This document shows, in pieces, positions 26,338-36,377 of a stretch of DNA of 58,937 nucleotides (position 1 is its first letter; each line of letters begins with the position of its first letter). Source of the DNA: Paenibacillus sp. MSJ-34 (GTDB lineage Bacteria > Bacillota > Bacilli > Paenibacillales > Paenibacillaceae); the NCBI RefSeq assembly GCF_018918005.1, contig NZ_JAHLPR010000045.1:1-58937 (forward strand), read 5' to 3'. The notes beneath the pieces are model-generated. The model searched no databases. It saw only the letters and a list, made by a program, of their open reading frames with translations, and was not told the DNA's origin. The translations under genes were made by a program, and so were the position numbers.

Positions 26338-27135
26338 GTGTGCAAGTTCGTACTGTTTCTATCAGCAGTTTTTATTTTTTGTTCCATGTTGCAAGCAATG
26401 CCGGTTCACGCCGAAGAAGGAAGCGCCTGGTTGAATAAAGCCAATGTGAAGGATGGAATTGTAAGCGTTGCATATGATGTGAAAACGGGTGTGAAAACCA
26501 AACTCCAGATTGCCAAAGGCGAGGAGAAGTACACCTATACTTTGAAGCCCGGCAAGGTAGACGCCTTTCCTCTTCAATCGGGCAACGGCGAGTACACCGT
26601 TAGCGTATTGGAGCATGTCAGCGACAATAAATATCGAGTGATGAAGAAGGATACGATCAAGCTTGAACTGGCCGATAACGCGAAAGTATATCTGAATTCC
26701 ATTCAGAATGTAAGTTGGAAAGAGGCGAATCAAGCCGTTCGCAAGGCGAAGGAGTTAACCGAAGATCTGACCGCGGATACGGATAAAGTGAAGGCGATCT
26801 ACAATTATATTATCAACCATATTAAATACGATGATAGTTTGGCAGTTTCCGGGGAGTATGTGCCTCAGATCGATCCGATCTTGACGTCGAACAAAGCGAT
26901 TTGTTACGGATACGCTTCCTTATTTGCCGCAATGTTGAGAAGCGTCGATATTCCGACGCAATTGGTTATGGGCAAGAGCGAGTATGTCGATACGTACCAT
27001 GCCTGGAACAAAGTGTATTTGGACCATCAATGGGTGACTATCGATACAACGGTGGATGCGGGTTGGAATGGCAGCAGCACCGCTTTCGACATGATCAAAG
27101 ACGCATCCAAATATACTGCGACGAAACATTATTAA
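26338..27135 (+). CDS. secreted transglutaminase-like protein
   Basis: A 265-residue exported protein. The signal peptide is about residues 1-29 (cleavage after VHA). A central beta domain is followed by a transglutaminase-like papain-fold core with the catalytic triad Cys189 (KAICYGYAS), His221 (TYHAWNKV) and Asp236 (TIDTTVD). The start is GTG 26338, 9 bases from GAAGGGAG. Tandem c-di-GMP riboswitches precede it, so it is expected to change with the sessile/motile switch. It might crosslink or cleave surface proteins; the large adhesin gene is next but has its own upstream region. Confidence 0.85.
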   Translation: MCKFVLFLSAVFIFCSMLQAMPVHAEEGSAWLNKANVKDGIVSVAYDVKTGVKTKLQIAKGEEKYTYTLKPGKVDAFPLQSGNGEYTVSVLEHVSDNKYRVMKKDTIKLELADNAKVYLNSIQNVSWKEANQAVRKAKELTEDLTADTDKVKAIYNYIINHIKYDDSLAVSGEYVPQIDPILTSNKAICYGYASLFAAMLRSVDIPTQLVMGKSEYVDTYHAWNKVYLDHQWVTIDTTVDAGWNGSSTAFDMIKDASKYTATKHY

Positions 27136-27145
27136 GATAGGCATG

Positions 27146-27179
27146 GAAGCCTTGAGTGTGCACTCGGGGCTTCTTTTTT
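27146..27179 (+). terminator. terminator after the transglutaminase-like gene
   Basis: GAAGCC plus GAGTG pair with CACTC plus GGCTTC (a TT/GG internal mismatch between them), then TTTTTT. It starts 11 bases after the stop codon and separates this gene from the adhesin gene. Confidence 0.85.
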
Positions 27180-27563
27180 ACGTTGATTCATTTCTTTTGT
27201 GAAATGTACTTATCCAAGAAAAACGAAGGTATGCTTTATCCTTGACGTAATGAAACATAATAGTTATTATAGAGTTTTTAAGTCCGTGTTTGAATCAGAA
27301 AATGTCGGATCTTGTGCGGAAACTCAATATAGTTATATGACACTTCTTTTTTTATTCAATTAAAGATAACTAATACCTTTAAAATCTATAATACCGAATC
27401 GACGACATATCGCATGAACCATGTTTAGAATTTGTTAAGAGGCGGGGTTTACAATGGGTATGGGTCCATCAATCATGGAGGGAGTTGGTCGTGGAAAGGT
27501 TTGGAACAGCCGGACTGACGCTTCAAGGATATTTAAAATAAGATTAGGAGAAATGTTATCAAA
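27180..27563 (+). other. leader region of the LPXTG adhesin gene
   Basis: This 384-base gap holds AT-rich sequence to about 27420, then a more GC-rich block. A 43-codon frame opens at ATG 27454 (after GAGGCGGGG) and ends at 27585, overlapping the adhesin start by 22 bases. It could be a coupled leader peptide but matches nothing known. No GEMM motif was seen here, and no clear promoter could be fixed. Confidence 0.4.
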
Positions 27564-30500
27564 ATGGGAAAAAAGGCAAGTGTAGTTATCATTGGTTTGT
27601 TGCTTATTTTACAAAGTATGTTTGTCGGAGGTGTTGTGCAAGCGGATGAATCGGCAACACCCGAAAGTTTGTTGCTCGTCGAGGCCGGGGAAAATGAAAC
27701 CGGTACGGTAACGGACGCCGTATACAATCCATCGCCGGAGGAATCGGGCAGCATTTTAACGAAAGTGACCCTTACGGACGAGCAGGGAAATGTTGTTGAT
27801 ACGGTTCTGAATCCGGACAGCCGCTTGGAAATCGGCTCGGCGGTCAACTTATATTACGAATGGGAATTGCCGGATCCACACGGCTACAAAGCGGGAGACA
27901 AATTCACGTTCCAATTGCCGCGTCAATTTGAAATTTTCACGGATATCGATGCGCCTCTGACCACGGCCGACGGCGGAACGGTGGGCAACTTTACGGTAGA
28001 TCGCAGCGGACAGGTAGTGATGACTTTCAACGATTACGTGGAGAATCATTCCCGCGTGAGCGGTACGTTGCAAATCCGCACGGAATTCACCAAAGAGGTT
28101 GTCAATGGCAATACGGAAGTTACCATCGTATTCCCGGTGAAGGGCGGGGAGCAAACCGTTACGGTGCAAATCAAGCCCGAGTCCGGAACCGCGTTGGAGA
28201 AACGCGGCGATTTGGTCGAGAGCGGCGACATTCAGTGGACGATTGATATCAATAAACAATTAGAAGCGATCAAACATGCGGTTGTGACGGACCCGACACC
28301 GGATGGATTGGAATTGATCGCGGATTCCATTAAAGTGTACCGCCTTCAAGTGAACGGCGACGGTTCGACGGCGACGGGAGCCGAGCTCGATCCGCAAGCG
28401 TATGCGATCGAAATCGATTCTTCGGGCGCGGGTTTCAAGCTTTCTTTCCGCGACGAAACGATTAATAAAGCTTATCGTGTGCAATATGCGACGCGCGTTG
28501 TGGGAGAAGAGACCAAGTTTGCCAACACGGCTACGCTGTCGGGAGAGGACTTGAAAGACGTCTCCGCGACAGCTACCGTTACCGTGAAACGCGGAGAATT
28601 ATTGGCCAAGAAAGCGGCGAAATACGATCCTGCGACACAAACGATTGCCTGGGAAATAAGATACAACTTCGGCAACAAAAAAATTGATAAAGAAGACGCG
28701 TGGTTGCAAGACCGGTTCGACGGCAGGCTGCAATGGATCGACGGTTCGTTCAAGATCTATAAGGGACAAACGAAAGAAGAACTGGACAATGATGCGTACG
28801 AATTGAATGTATTGGGAAAACCGGATCAAGATGGGAAGTTGGGTTTCGATCTGCAGTTCAACTCCGACATCGATTCGGCGTACACCATCGTGTATGAAAC
28901 CAAAGTTACGGATCGGGTAGACGAGAATAAGACAGTCAAGAATCTGGTAACGACGGAAGGCGGCAGCAAGGAGGCCGGCCAACCTCTTGAGCGCGTCATT
29001 CTGAACAAATTCAATACGAATGAAAAATACGAACACAAAACCGATTATAACGCAAAAACGACAACATGGACGATTCGGGTCAATTTGGACAAATACCCGA
29101 TGGACAATGTCGTCGTGAAGGACGTATTTCCGAACGGCGGGCTCGAATTTTTGCCGGAGACGTTGAGAATTGTAACGGCTGACGGGAAAGACGTTTCCGA
29201 CAATGATTACACGGTTGTCTCCGAGGATCCGCGCGCAGGTTTCGAAGTTCATTTTAACGGGATCATCACGGATACTTATCTGATCGTGTATGAAACCAAG
29301 TTTAATAACGAATGGAAACCGGACAAAACGAAGGCTCCATTTTTGAACAGAGCGATTCTTACTTGGACGGAAAACGGCGAATCCAAAGGGCCGATCGAGA
29401 GCGACGCCGAATTTTGGCCTGACACTCTGACGCAACATAACGGCGCCAAAGACGGATCTTACGATGCCGTCGAGAAGAAGATTACATGGAACATCAAGGT
29501 CAACTACAACAAAAATACAATCAACCCGGCCAAAGTTATTGACCGGTTGGCCAAAGGGCAAACCTACGTTGAGGGATCCCTCAAAGTGCATGAAATGACT
29601 TTGCTGGGCTGGTGGAACGGCGTACAAAAAGGAAAAGAGGTTCCCGCCGACCGCTATACCGCAACGTTGCCCGACAGTCGGAACGATAATACGTTGAGCG
29701 TAGAGTTTAAGGATGGCATCGATTCTCCGTATTGGATCACGTTTGAAACATCGCTTCAGGGAGAATTGGTTCCGGCTGCAGTAAACAATAAGGCTGTCCT
29801 TCAGAGCGGAAACGAAACGGCCGCCGAGTGGGACGCGAAAGTGCGGATTCCCCACGGCGGCGAATATGTGACCAAGAACGGTAAGCAGAACGGAAACAAA
29901 ATCGATTGGACCATTCGCATCAACGAAGGGCAATCGCATGTTTCCAATGCCAAAATCGTCGATAAGCCGAGCGATAACCAAATTTTAATCGAGGATTCCT
30001 TCCGTTTGTACGCCACAACGGTAAACGAGAAGGGCGACATCGCCAAGGCCGAAGAGTTAATCCGAGACACGGATTATACGCTGAAGATTACAAGAGAGGA
30101 TAACGACGAAGAAAGATTTGAGTTGGCCTTCTTGAAGGATATCGATTCGGCTTACATTTTGGAGTACCAGTCCTTTATTAACGCTCCGGACAAATCCAAG
30201 GTCAGCAATACGGTTTCCTTCGAAGGGGAACAAATCACGACCGAAACAAGAGAAACGACGGAGGAAATTATCGTCCGCACATCTTCCGGCTCGGGTTCAG
30301 GCGGCGGCGTTACGGGAAGCTTGGAAGTAACGAAGACGGATAAAGCGGATTCGTCCAAAACGTTGGCGGGAGCCAAATTCGCTTTATATGATGCAAAAGG
30401 CGAACGGACGCCTATCGTTCGAACGACGAATGAAGAAGGAAAGATCCTGTTCTCCAAGTTGTTGTACGGCGAGTATATTTTGGAGGAGTTGGCCGCTCCG

Positions 30501-30998
30501 GACGGTTACGTCATCGACGATGCCAAGATCAACATCACCATTGATTCGAGCATTGCGCAAGACGCATTCGTCAAGAAAATTACGGTAACGAACAGCAAAA
30601 AGAGAACGCCGGTCGATCCTGGCAATCCTTCGAATCCGGGAAATCCAGGCAACCCGCAAGAACCTGGCGGATCTACAACGCCGCCGGGAACGAGCACGCC
30701 GGCCGATCCGGATCCGGTGAATCCTCCGGCAGAGACGGAAGAGATTGACGACGAAGAAACGCCGCTCGGAGGAGTAGACCCGGAAGAGCCGCCGGCAGAT
30801 CGGCCGGAAGACCCGTTGGTCGAAGTAGACGATGAGAACATACCGCGCGGCGGTGTCGACGAAACTCCCAAGGGCGACAAGCCAGGGCCTCTGCTCCCGA
30901 AAACGGGAGAGGACAGTCATTGGCCTTTCTATGCGACAGGTCTGGCATTGATCGTTCTGGGCGGTTTCATGGGACGAAAACGTACGAAACAGCAATAA
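27564..30998 (+). CDS. LPXTG-anchored repeat adhesin with Cna/SpaA-type domains
   Basis: A 1144-residue surface protein. The signal peptide is about residues 1-27 (VVQADE). A collagen-binding/SdrG-like beta domain spans about 60-190. Several related 110-150-residue units follow, each with a W-x-I-x-(V/I/Y)-N strand (TWTIRVN, TWNIKVN, DWTIRIN) and an (I/F)DSxY strand. A CnaB/SpaA domain at about 918-1012 has LEVTKTD and EELAAPDGYVI. A Pro/Glu/Gly-rich stalk precedes LPKTG at 1111, a membrane helix and the RKRTKQQ tail. Sortase should attach it to the wall; no sortase gene is in the window. It likely mediates adhesion. The ligand is unknown. Confidence 0.9.
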   Translation: MGKKASVVIIGLLLILQSMFVGGVVQADESATPESLLLVEAGENETGTVTDAVYNPSPEESGSILTKVTLTDEQGNVVDTVLNPDSRLEIGSAVNLYYEWELPDPHGYKAGDKFTFQLPRQFEIFTDIDAPLTTADGGTVGNFTVDRSGQVVMTFNDYVENHSRVSGTLQIRTEFTKEVVNGNTEVTIVFPVKGGEQTVTVQIKPESGTALEKRGDLVESGDIQWTIDINKQLEAIKHAVVTDPTPDGLELIADSIKVYRLQVNGDGSTATGAELDPQAYAIEIDSSGAGFKLSFRDETINKAYRVQYATRVVGEETKFANTATLSGEDLKDVSATATVTVKRGELLAKKAAKYDPATQTIAWEIRYNFGNKKIDKEDAWLQDRFDGRLQWIDGSFKIYKGQTKEELDNDAYELNVLGKPDQDGKLGFDLQFNSDIDSAYTIVYETKVTDRVDENKTVKNLVTTEGGSKEAGQPLERVILNKFNTNEKYEHKTDYNAKTTTWTIRVNLDKYPMDNVVVKDVFPNGGLEFLPETLRIVTADGKDVSDNDYTVVSEDPRAGFEVHFNGIITDTYLIVYETKFNNEWKPDKTKAPFLNRAILTWTENGESKGPIESDAEFWPDTLTQHNGAKDGSYDAVEKKITWNIKVNYNKNTINPAKVIDRLAKGQTYVEGSLKVHEMTLLGWWNGVQKGKEVPADRYTATLPDSRNDNTLSVEFKDGIDSPYWITFETSLQGELVPAAVNNKAVLQSGNETAAEWDAKVRIPHGGEYVTKNGKQNGNKIDWTIRINEGQSHVSNAKIVDKPSDNQILIEDSFRLYATTVNEKGDIAKAEELIRDTDYTLKITREDNDEERFELAFLKDIDSAYILEYQSFINAPDKSKVSNTVSFEGEQITTETRETTEEIIVRTSSGSGSGGGVTGSLEVTKTDKADSSKTLAGAKFALYDAKGERTPIVRTTNEEGKILFSKLLYGEYILEELAAPDGYVIDDAKINITIDSSIAQDAFVKKITVTNSKKRTPVDPGNPSNPGNPGNPQEPGGSTTPPGTSTPADPDPVNPPAETEEIDDEETPLGGVDPEEPPADRPEDPLVEVDDENIPRGGVDETPKGDKPGPLLPKTGEDSHWPFYATGLALIVLGGFMGRKRTKQQ

Positions 30999-31009
30999 AG
31001 GTTGAATTT

Positions 31010-31048
31010 CCCCTTTCCCGGCGGAAGCCGGGGGAGGGGGTTTTTTTT
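31010..31048 (+). terminator. strong terminator after the adhesin gene
   Basis: CCCCTTTCCCGGC pairs with GCCGGGGGAGGGG around GGAA, followed by TTTTTTTT, 11 bases after the stop codon. Confidence 0.92.
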
Positions 31049-31719
31049 ATGATCTCTCCCCTGTGGCCAATGATTTGAGAAACCCGAGCGCGGCTTGTTC
31101 TATGATTGGGAACGAAAGTGCCTCTGCCCCGTAAAACCGCACCAATCGCAGACAATAAGGAATTTTCGCTCCCTTATAAGGCACTTTGATAGTCGATCCG
31201 CATCACAACGATTTTCGCAGACACGCCATTTTCAACCACCTGCGAAAAGACATCTTTTTCTCGCTTCGGTGGGGGGACGGCACGAAAATTTCCGGATGAT
31301 CGCGGGCTTTTTTTCCTAACCGTTCGCGATGACGGACACAGGATCCCTTATTTTTGCCCAAATACCCCTTTTTCGGCATGTTGCGGACACAGGATCTGTT
31401 ATCTGTGACAAAACGCCCGATTTGGACCCGTTTCGGGGCAATTAGCGGAAGGTGTGTCCGTCAATCACCGCAATAACGCTCATTTAGCCAATATAAGGGA
31501 ACTAGGGTCCGCCGGAAGTGCAAGACGACGCAGCTTTTTCGCAGAAACCATTCGCGATACGAACAGAGAATAATCAGCTCAATTCAGTAAGATCGCACAT
31601 AAACTCGTTAGACCTGGACATTCGTGTAATGCTTTCTTTTGGCTAATCTGAATGGGTAGACATAACGGCGTTTTGCTTTGATTGGAACAGAACACCAATA
31701 CAAGAGGGAGAGATCGGAT
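31049..31719. other. long intergenic region with short repeats
   Basis: About 670 bases without a convincing gene. CGGACACAGGATC occurs at 31333-31345 and 31384-31396 (51 apart), and a related inverted copy (GTCCGCC and CCCTTATA motifs) lies near 31490-31525. GATTTTCGCAGACACG and similar pieces recur less exactly near 31210. The pattern looks like a degenerate intergenic repeat family rather than a gene. The GH65 operon promoter should lie at the right end but was not resolved. Confidence 0.5.
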
Positions 31720-34017
31720 ATGCCGAAGATTGCGGACAAATATTTAGCAGTTGATCCATGGAAGATTATAGAGGAGGGATTCGATCCGGAACGAAACCGG
31801 GTGTCGGAATCTATTTTCTCGTTAGGCAATGAATATATGGGGGTTCGCGGCTATGTCGAGGAAGGCTATAGCGGGGATACATTATTAGGAAGCTATTTCA
31901 ACGGGTTATTCGAGGAGAGCGAAGTTGGAGCGCATTATAAGGGGATCATCCGGTCGCTGCGTTTCATGGTTAACGGAGTAGACTGGCTGTATACGCGCAT
32001 TACAATCGACGATGAAACCTTTGATATGGGAACCGCCGCGTTCTCCGATTTCCGCAGGGAGCTGGATTTCAAGCGGGGAATCTATTCGCGGCAACTCGTC
32101 TGGCATCTGCGGAACGGGAAGAGCGTACAGCTTACATTCGAACGGCTGATCAGTATGCGAGTATCGAATTTGGGCTGCCAACGGATCGTGCTGAAGCCGT
32201 TGAACTTCTCCGGTGCGGCTCGCATTATCGCCGGATTGGATTTCTCGACCATCCATGAGGATCGGAATTTCAGGTACTGGGAGAGCGTGAAGCAAGGCAG
32301 TAAGCAGGGAATTTCCGCCATGCTCGGACAAACGGCCAACACCCGCAACCGCCTGTTCTCAAGCTATAGGCTGGATTTGCCGAAGACAGCCGAGAGCGTG
32401 CCGGTAAGCGAATATAATTTCACGGGCCATGATATTTTGTTGGAGCTAAAGAAAGGCGAACCGGCTGTTCTCGATAAGCTGGTGATCAATGTTGCGAATA
32501 AAGAGCCGGAGCGGAGCCACGAGGACGTCTGGGACGAAGGGATGAAGCTGGCCGAGCGGTATGCCGGGGTGAATTACGAGTCTGCGGCAGAGGAGCAGGA
32601 GCGGTATTGGGCGCAAGTGTGGGAGCATTCCGACATCGTCATCGACGGGGATCCGGACAATCAGCAAGGGATTCGCTTTTGTATCTTCCAATTGTATCAA
32701 ACCTATCATGGCGATAATCCGGGCTTCAACATCGGAGCGAAGGGGCTGACCGGGGAAGCCTACCGCGGTCTGGCCTTCTGGGATACGGAATCGTATTGCC
32801 TGCCTTTCTATATTTTCAACAATCCGAAGGCGGCGCGCAGCTTGCTGGAATTCCGCTACAAGACGCTGCCGCATGCGTTGGAACGGGCGAAGGAGCTTGA
32901 CTGCGAGGGGGCGTTCTATCCGATCGCGACGATCGACGGAACGGAGAGCTGCGATCTGTGGCAGCATTCCAATTTGCAGCTTCATGTAGGTACGGCAGTG
33001 GCATACGGGCTCCGCCATTATGTGAATATGACGGGTGACAAGGCGTTTCTATATGAGAAGGGGCTGGAAATGCTCATTCAGATTAGCCGTTTCTATGCGT
33101 CCCGGGGACAGTGGGGCCAGAAGAGCGGGAAGTATGGCTATTTCGGAGTCATGGGGCCGGATGAGTTCCAGCTCATGGTGAACAACAATTGCTACATCAA
33201 TCTGATGGCGAAGAAGATGTTCGAGTTTACGCTTCAGACCATTGCCGAGATGGAGGAAGCGGATCGGCCCGCCTTTGCCGGTCTGTCGGACCGTCTCGGA
33301 TTGACGGTACAGGAACGGCTGGATTGGAAGAACAAGGCCGACAACATGAAGATTCCGTATGATGAGGAGACGGGAATTTATGAGGAGCATGACGGGTTTT
33401 TCGATATGCCGCATCTCGACATTCATTCGATTCCGGTTACGGAATTTCCGCTCTATTCGCATTGGTCGTATGATCGGCTCTATCGCTATGACATGATCAA
33501 GCAGCCGGACGTGCTAATGTTTATGTTCCTGTACAGCGGGGAGTTCTCTCTTGAAGCCAAGCGGGCCAATTACGATTATTACGAGGCGAGGTGTATCCAC
33601 GAATCGTCCTTATCGCCGTCGATTCACTCTATTCTGGCCGCAGAGATCGGCAGGCAGGAGGAGGCCTACAAGTTCTTCGAGTTTGCGACAAGGCTTGATC
33701 TGGACAATTACAACCGCAATACGAGAGAGGGGCTGCATACGACTTCGATTGCGGCTGCCTGGATGAATATCGTGTACGGATTCGGCGGTATGCGCTCCGA
33801 CGGGGATAAGCTGCTCTTCAACCCGAGCATTCCGGAGCGGTGGAATCAATATTCCTTCCCGATCACGTACGGGGGCACGCAACTTGCGGTTGAAGTGGAC
33901 CGGCAGCAGGTGAAAATTAGCGTGCGCAGCGGCGATCCCGTCGAGATCAACGTTTATGGCCAGGATTATATTGTGGGTCCGGCAGGCATCGAGCTGAGTC
34001 TGGAGAAGGTGGGGTAA
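31720..34017 (+). CDS. GH65 family glycoside phosphorylase 1
   Basis: A 765-residue GH65 enzyme, which splits an alpha-glucoside with phosphate to give beta-glucose 1-phosphate. Landmarks are SLGNEYMGVRG at the N-terminus, FWDTESYCLPFY in the (alpha/alpha)6 barrel, the general acid Glu482 in MGPDEFQ, and HESSLSPSIHS. The start is ATG 31720 with GGGAGA upstream. The next GH65 gene starts 4 bases after its stop and a beta-phosphoglucomutase follows, a typical phosphorolysis operon. The substrate (kojibiose, nigerose, trehalose, glucosylglycerol or other) cannot be decided by eye. Confidence 0.88.
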   Translation: MPKIADKYLAVDPWKIIEEGFDPERNRVSESIFSLGNEYMGVRGYVEEGYSGDTLLGSYFNGLFEESEVGAHYKGIIRSLRFMVNGVDWLYTRITIDDETFDMGTAAFSDFRRELDFKRGIYSRQLVWHLRNGKSVQLTFERLISMRVSNLGCQRIVLKPLNFSGAARIIAGLDFSTIHEDRNFRYWESVKQGSKQGISAMLGQTANTRNRLFSSYRLDLPKTAESVPVSEYNFTGHDILLELKKGEPAVLDKLVINVANKEPERSHEDVWDEGMKLAERYAGVNYESAAEEQERYWAQVWEHSDIVIDGDPDNQQGIRFCIFQLYQTYHGDNPGFNIGAKGLTGEAYRGLAFWDTESYCLPFYIFNNPKAARSLLEFRYKTLPHALERAKELDCEGAFYPIATIDGTESCDLWQHSNLQLHVGTAVAYGLRHYVNMTGDKAFLYEKGLEMLIQISRFYASRGQWGQKSGKYGYFGVMGPDEFQLMVNNNCYINLMAKKMFEFTLQTIAEMEEADRPAFAGLSDRLGLTVQERLDWKNKADNMKIPYDEETGIYEEHDGFFDMPHLDIHSIPVTEFPLYSHWSYDRLYRYDMIKQPDVLMFMFLYSGEFSLEAKRANYDYYEARCIHESSLSPSIHSILAAEIGRQEEAYKFFEFATRLDLDNYNRNTREGLHTTSIAAAWMNIVYGFGGMRSDGDKLLFNPSIPERWNQYSFPITYGGTQLAVEVDRQQVKISVRSGDPVEINVYGQDYIVGPAGIELSLEKVG

Positions 34018-34020
34018 GCG

Positions 34021-36312
34021 ATGAACTGGATTATTCGGGAGAACGGCTTCGATAAGGAACGGATAGCGGCGAACGGCAATAAATTTATGATCGGCAACGG
34101 TTATATGGGGTACCGCGGGACGCTGGATGAGTTCGCTCGCTCGGAGTTGACGGCAACGATTCCGGCCGGTCTATATGACAAAGTAGGCGATCAATGGCGC
34201 GAGCCGATCAATGCTCCTAACGGGCTGTCGACCAGAATCGTATGCGACGGCAAGCCGCTAAGCGTACTTGAGCTTGAGCCGCTTGCGCATGAGCAGGAGC
34301 TGGATATACGCCATGGCGTACATCGCCGCAAGACGGTCTATCCGGCAGCGGACGGCCGGACCGTTACGGTCGAATCCGAACGCTTCTGCAGCATGGAACG
34401 CCTTCACCTGCTCGCAAACCGCGTGTCGGTCACTTGCAGCAAGCCGAGCGAGCTCATCATCACAACCGGAATTGACGGTCAGGTATGGGATATTAACGGC
34501 CCTCATTTGGAGCGGATGGAAAGTGCGGAGCAAGAAGATACGCTGACTTTGACCGGATGGACGCATGAGCTGAACATGCCGGTGTCGGTTGGCCATACGC
34601 TTGCCTGTTTGTTCGGGGAGCGTCGCAGCCTCGCCCTCGATCATTTTCTTGGCAGGGAGATTCGTCTGGCGGCACAAGCCGGAGAGACTTATACTTTCGT
34701 TACCTATGTTTCCGTATTTACCGGGTTGGATGGGGAAGCGGATTGCGCCGCCGCAGCGGCAGAGGCCAGCCGGGAGGCCGCTGCGGCAGGGTACGAAAGT
34801 CTGCTTGCAGAGCATGCAGCCCGGTGGGAGCGGAAATGGAAGCTCTCCGATGTGCGAATCGAAGGGGACGACGAAGCGCAGCTCGCTTTGCGTTATAGCC
34901 TCTATCAGTTGCATATTATCGCTCCCGGCCATTCGGAGAAGCTGTCTATTCCGGCGCGGGGCTTATCGGGTCAAGTATATAAAGGGGCTGTTTTCTGGGA
35001 TACCGAAATGTTCATGCTGCCTTTCTTCTTGTACACCCAGCCGAGCATCGCCCGCAATCTGATGATGTACCGCGTCCATACGCTGGATGGAGCGCGCAGG
35101 AAGGCGGCGGAATACGGCTATGCCGGAGCTTTCTATGCTTGGGAGAGCCAGGAGACCGGCGATGATGCCTGTACGTTGTTCAATGTGAACGATGTATTCA
35201 CCGGACGTCCGATGCGTACCTATTTCCGCGATAAACAGGTGCATATTAGCGCGGATGTAGCTTATGGCATATGGCAGTATTTCATCTTTACCGGAGATGA
35301 CAGCATCCTGCTGGACGGAGGGGCGGAAGCGGTTCTGGAGTGCGCCCGCTTCTTCTATTCATACGCTTACTATAACCCTTATCGATCGCGATACGAAATT
35401 TTGGATGTTACCGGGCCGGACGAATATCACGAGCGGGTCAACAATAACGCGTTTACGAATGCGATGGCGAAACGCTGCCTGAATATCGCGCTGGAGGTCC
35501 TGGCTTATCTGCAGGACAAATATCCGGGCCTTGCCAAGTCTCTTACGGCAGGCGGCAGGATCGCGACGGAGCAGCTTCGCGACATGCATGATCGTTTATA
35601 TATTCCGCAGCCTGCGGAAGGGAGCGGAGTGATCGAGCAGTTCGACCGGTATTTTGCCTTGGAGGACGTTACGCTTGCGCAATTGAAGTCCAGAATATTG
35701 AACCGGCACGAGTATCTGGGCGGGGGGAACGGACTGGCTACGACGACGCAAATTTTGAAGCAGGCGGACGTTGTCCTCATGCTGCATCTGTTCAAGGATG
35801 AGTATAGCAGGGGGATGAAACGGAGCAACTGGGAGTATTACGAACCCCGTACCGAACACGGCTCAAGCCTTAGCTATTGCATTTACGCCCTTGTCGCTGC
35901 GGATATCGGCTTATCGGACTGGGCCTACCCTTACTTCAAACGCACGGCAACGATCGATTTGACCGGCGATTCCAAACAGTACGTCGGCGATTTGTATATC
36001 GGAGGAACGCATCCTGCGGCGAACGGAGGCGCATGGATGGCTGCCGTGCTAGGTTTCGCCGGTTTGCGCTTCGACGGGCAGGCCGTTACGATTGCACCGT
36101 CATTGCCGGCGGCGTGGAGGGCGGTAAGCTTCCCGCTTCAGCTTAGGGGAGCCGGTTTCATCGTTACGATCGAAACGGGTCAAGTGAGGGTGGAAGCTTC
36201 GGAAGATAACCAGGCGGCGATGGAATTCCGCATTGAACGCCGGAACGATGCGGGGGATAGGGAGAGCGCCATGGTGGCACCCGGGCAGCATATGTCTTTT
36301 TCCTACAAATGA
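34021..36312 (+). CDS. GH65 family glycoside phosphorylase 2
   Basis: A 763-residue second GH65 enzyme. FMIGNGYMGYRGTLDEF, VFWDTEMFMLPFF, the general acid Glu468 in TGPDEYHERVNNNAFTN, and EHGSSLSYCIYA show the family. It shares the fold but little close sequence with the preceding enzyme, so the two probably have different substrates. The VNDVFTGRPMRTYFRDKQVHIS stretch may be a specificity loop. It is translationally close to its neighbour (3-base gap). Its product should be beta-glucose 1-phosphate, feeding the mutase encoded next. Confidence 0.88.
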   Translation: MNWIIRENGFDKERIAANGNKFMIGNGYMGYRGTLDEFARSELTATIPAGLYDKVGDQWREPINAPNGLSTRIVCDGKPLSVLELEPLAHEQELDIRHGVHRRKTVYPAADGRTVTVESERFCSMERLHLLANRVSVTCSKPSELIITTGIDGQVWDINGPHLERMESAEQEDTLTLTGWTHELNMPVSVGHTLACLFGERRSLALDHFLGREIRLAAQAGETYTFVTYVSVFTGLDGEADCAAAAAEASREAAAAGYESLLAEHAARWERKWKLSDVRIEGDDEAQLALRYSLYQLHIIAPGHSEKLSIPARGLSGQVYKGAVFWDTEMFMLPFFLYTQPSIARNLMMYRVHTLDGARRKAAEYGYAGAFYAWESQETGDDACTLFNVNDVFTGRPMRTYFRDKQVHISADVAYGIWQYFIFTGDDSILLDGGAEAVLECARFFYSYAYYNPYRSRYEILDVTGPDEYHERVNNNAFTNAMAKRCLNIALEVLAYLQDKYPGLAKSLTAGGRIATEQLRDMHDRLYIPQPAEGSGVIEQFDRYFALEDVTLAQLKSRILNRHEYLGGGNGLATTTQILKQADVVLMLHLFKDEYSRGMKRSNWEYYEPRTEHGSSLSYCIYALVAADIGLSDWAYPYFKRTATIDLTGDSKQYVGDLYIGGTHPAANGGAWMAAVLGFAGLRFDGQAVTIAPSLPAAWRAVSFPLQLRGAGFIVTIETGQVRVEASEDNQAAMEFRIERRNDAGDRESAMVAPGQHMSFSYK

Positions 36313-36377
36313 TGCGTTAACAAGTGGACGCAAAGGACCGTAGTCATTGATGATTTCTTGATAGAGGAGAGAACGGC

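Noticed and set aside
27180-27563. a further c-di-GMP riboswitch upstream of the adhesin gene
   Set aside because: None of the GEMM-I landmark motifs (GGCAAACC, GGGACGCAAAGC) occur there, and no class II pattern was recognised.
27454-27585. 43-codon small ORF before the adhesin gene
   Set aside because: It has a plausible ribosome-site-like GAGGCGGGG but no recognisable family; overlap with the adhesin start could be chance. It is mentioned in the leader entry only.
28599-29981. 460-codon open frame on the minus strand inside the adhesin gene
   Set aside because: It lies entirely opposite a well-supported LPXTG protein gene, has no ribosome site or recognisable domain, and is Arg/Phe/Val-rich as expected for a shadow frame.
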